A program made the position numbers and the translations under genes. Shown one piece after another: positions 61,075-61,239 of a stretch of 61,239 nucleotides of DNA (positions are counted from its first letter, which is position 1; every line of letters starts with the position of its first letter). The stretch comes from Berkiella_A sp050252335 (GTDB lineage: Bacteria; Pseudomonadota; Gammaproteobacteria; Berkiellales; Berkiellaceae): NCBI GenBank assembly GCA_050252335.1, contig JBFWLB010000009.1, positions 1 to 61,239 of the forward strand, in the 5' to 3' direction. The notes beneath the pieces are model-generated. The model saw only the letters and a list, made by a program, of their open reading frames with translations, ran no database searches and was not told where the DNA came from.

Positions 61075-61239
61075 TCGCAATGCGAACATGTTCTCTCTTT
61101 TGTAAACTGAGGTATCCCCACGAAGCTTCGTCATTGCGAGCGGAAGCCGTCTGTAATTGATTGAAAAAACACAAAAAATTCACGGCTAAAGCGAAGCAAT
61201 CTATCATGCAATCTTTAAGAAAAGCATGGAAAGAAAGAT
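61075..61239. repeat. Composite dispersed repeat at the right window edge
   Basis: The first part (CGCAATGCGAACATG...CTCTTTTGTAAACTGAGG, to about 61113) resembles the left arm of the palindromic elements, as in copy 2. It breaks off into a different repeat: GAAGCTTCGTCATTGCGAGCGG...AAGCGAAGCAATCTA. The CGTCATTGCGAGC...GCGAAGCAATC pattern is a dispersed palindromic repeat I know from many bacterial genomes. The element may continue beyond the window. Confidence 0.6.

Noticed and set aside
1..61239. CRISPR array, tRNA or rRNA genes, prophage or IS transposase
   Set aside because: No regularly spaced short repeats, no cloverleaf sequences recognised and no transposase or phage proteins among the supported genes.

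Overview
The window is AT-rich, densely coded bacterial chromosome. Gene content (NrtR-type NAD control, AcrAB-type RND pump, phhAB phenylalanine hydroxylase, liu leucine pathway, TerC, CorC/HlyC protein, thiE-thiD behind a TPP riboswitch) points to a gammaproteobacterium. A large orphan protein with a strong eukaryotic-style nuclear localisation signal, a 747-residue all-helical repeat protein and a reduced thiamine locus suggest a host-associated member of the Legionellales/Coxiellaceae type, possibly a Berkiella-like intranuclear bacterium. That placement is inference, not a database result. No tRNA, rRNA, CRISPR, prophage or insertion-sequence transposase was seen.

Layout. 1-1785: cystathionine gamma-lyase/synthase (cut by the window edge) and cystathionine beta-synthase, overlapping, a reverse transsulfuration pair. 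1892-3322: orphan basic protein with an NLS-like cluster. 3397-8298: a complete nicotinamide-to-NAD salvage locus (pncA-pncB-nadE divergent from a nadD-like gene and an NrtR-like regulator) sharing a short intergenic region with divergent promoters and an inverted repeat. 8528-10944: glycosyltransferase/GtrA fusion and a phosphatase-like protein. 11104-13474: msrA, then a TPP riboswitch with a start-codon-masking hairpin before thiE-thiD. 13498-16608: putative yybP-ykoY riboswitch, TerC, DUF2062, CorC-like protein. 17080-18036: threonine/serine dehydratase-like enzyme. 18616-20859: helical repeat protein. 21299-22977: PhoU-like DUF47 protein and Pit phosphate transporter. 23175-27460: RND efflux pump.

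27517-57624 is dominated by amino-acid catabolism. Phenylalanine goes to tyrosine (PhhA, PhhB), to 4-hydroxyphenylpyruvate (HisC-like aminotransferase), to homogentisate (HppD), and later through MaiA and FahA to fumarate and acetoacetate; homogentisate dioxygenase is not in the window. A TyrP-like permease sits between. Leucine is handled by an isovaleryl-CoA to acetoacetate operon (liuA, thiolase, liuB, liuC, liuD, liuE, scoA, scoB), next to an SDR dehydrogenase, a second acyl-CoA dehydrogenase and a 2-oxoacid dehydrogenase E1alpha/E1beta/E2 operon. A livKHMGF branched-chain amino acid importer closes the region. Both arms meet at acetoacetate, which ScoAB and thiolase convert to acetyl-CoA.

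50665-52625 holds a cluster of four small secreted or lipidated proteins of unknown function. Two are tandem paralogues, one of them broken by a single-base deletion. 57654-61025: secreted HAD acid phosphatase, membrane protein, and an ABC exporter pair.

Non-coding structure is rich: four copies of a dispersed palindromic element (8337, 16667, 45051, 45312) whose inner hairpins differ in sequence but keep pairing, a 261-bp tandem duplication containing two of them, a 128-bp imperfect palindrome at 42785, and a different dispersed repeat at the right edge.
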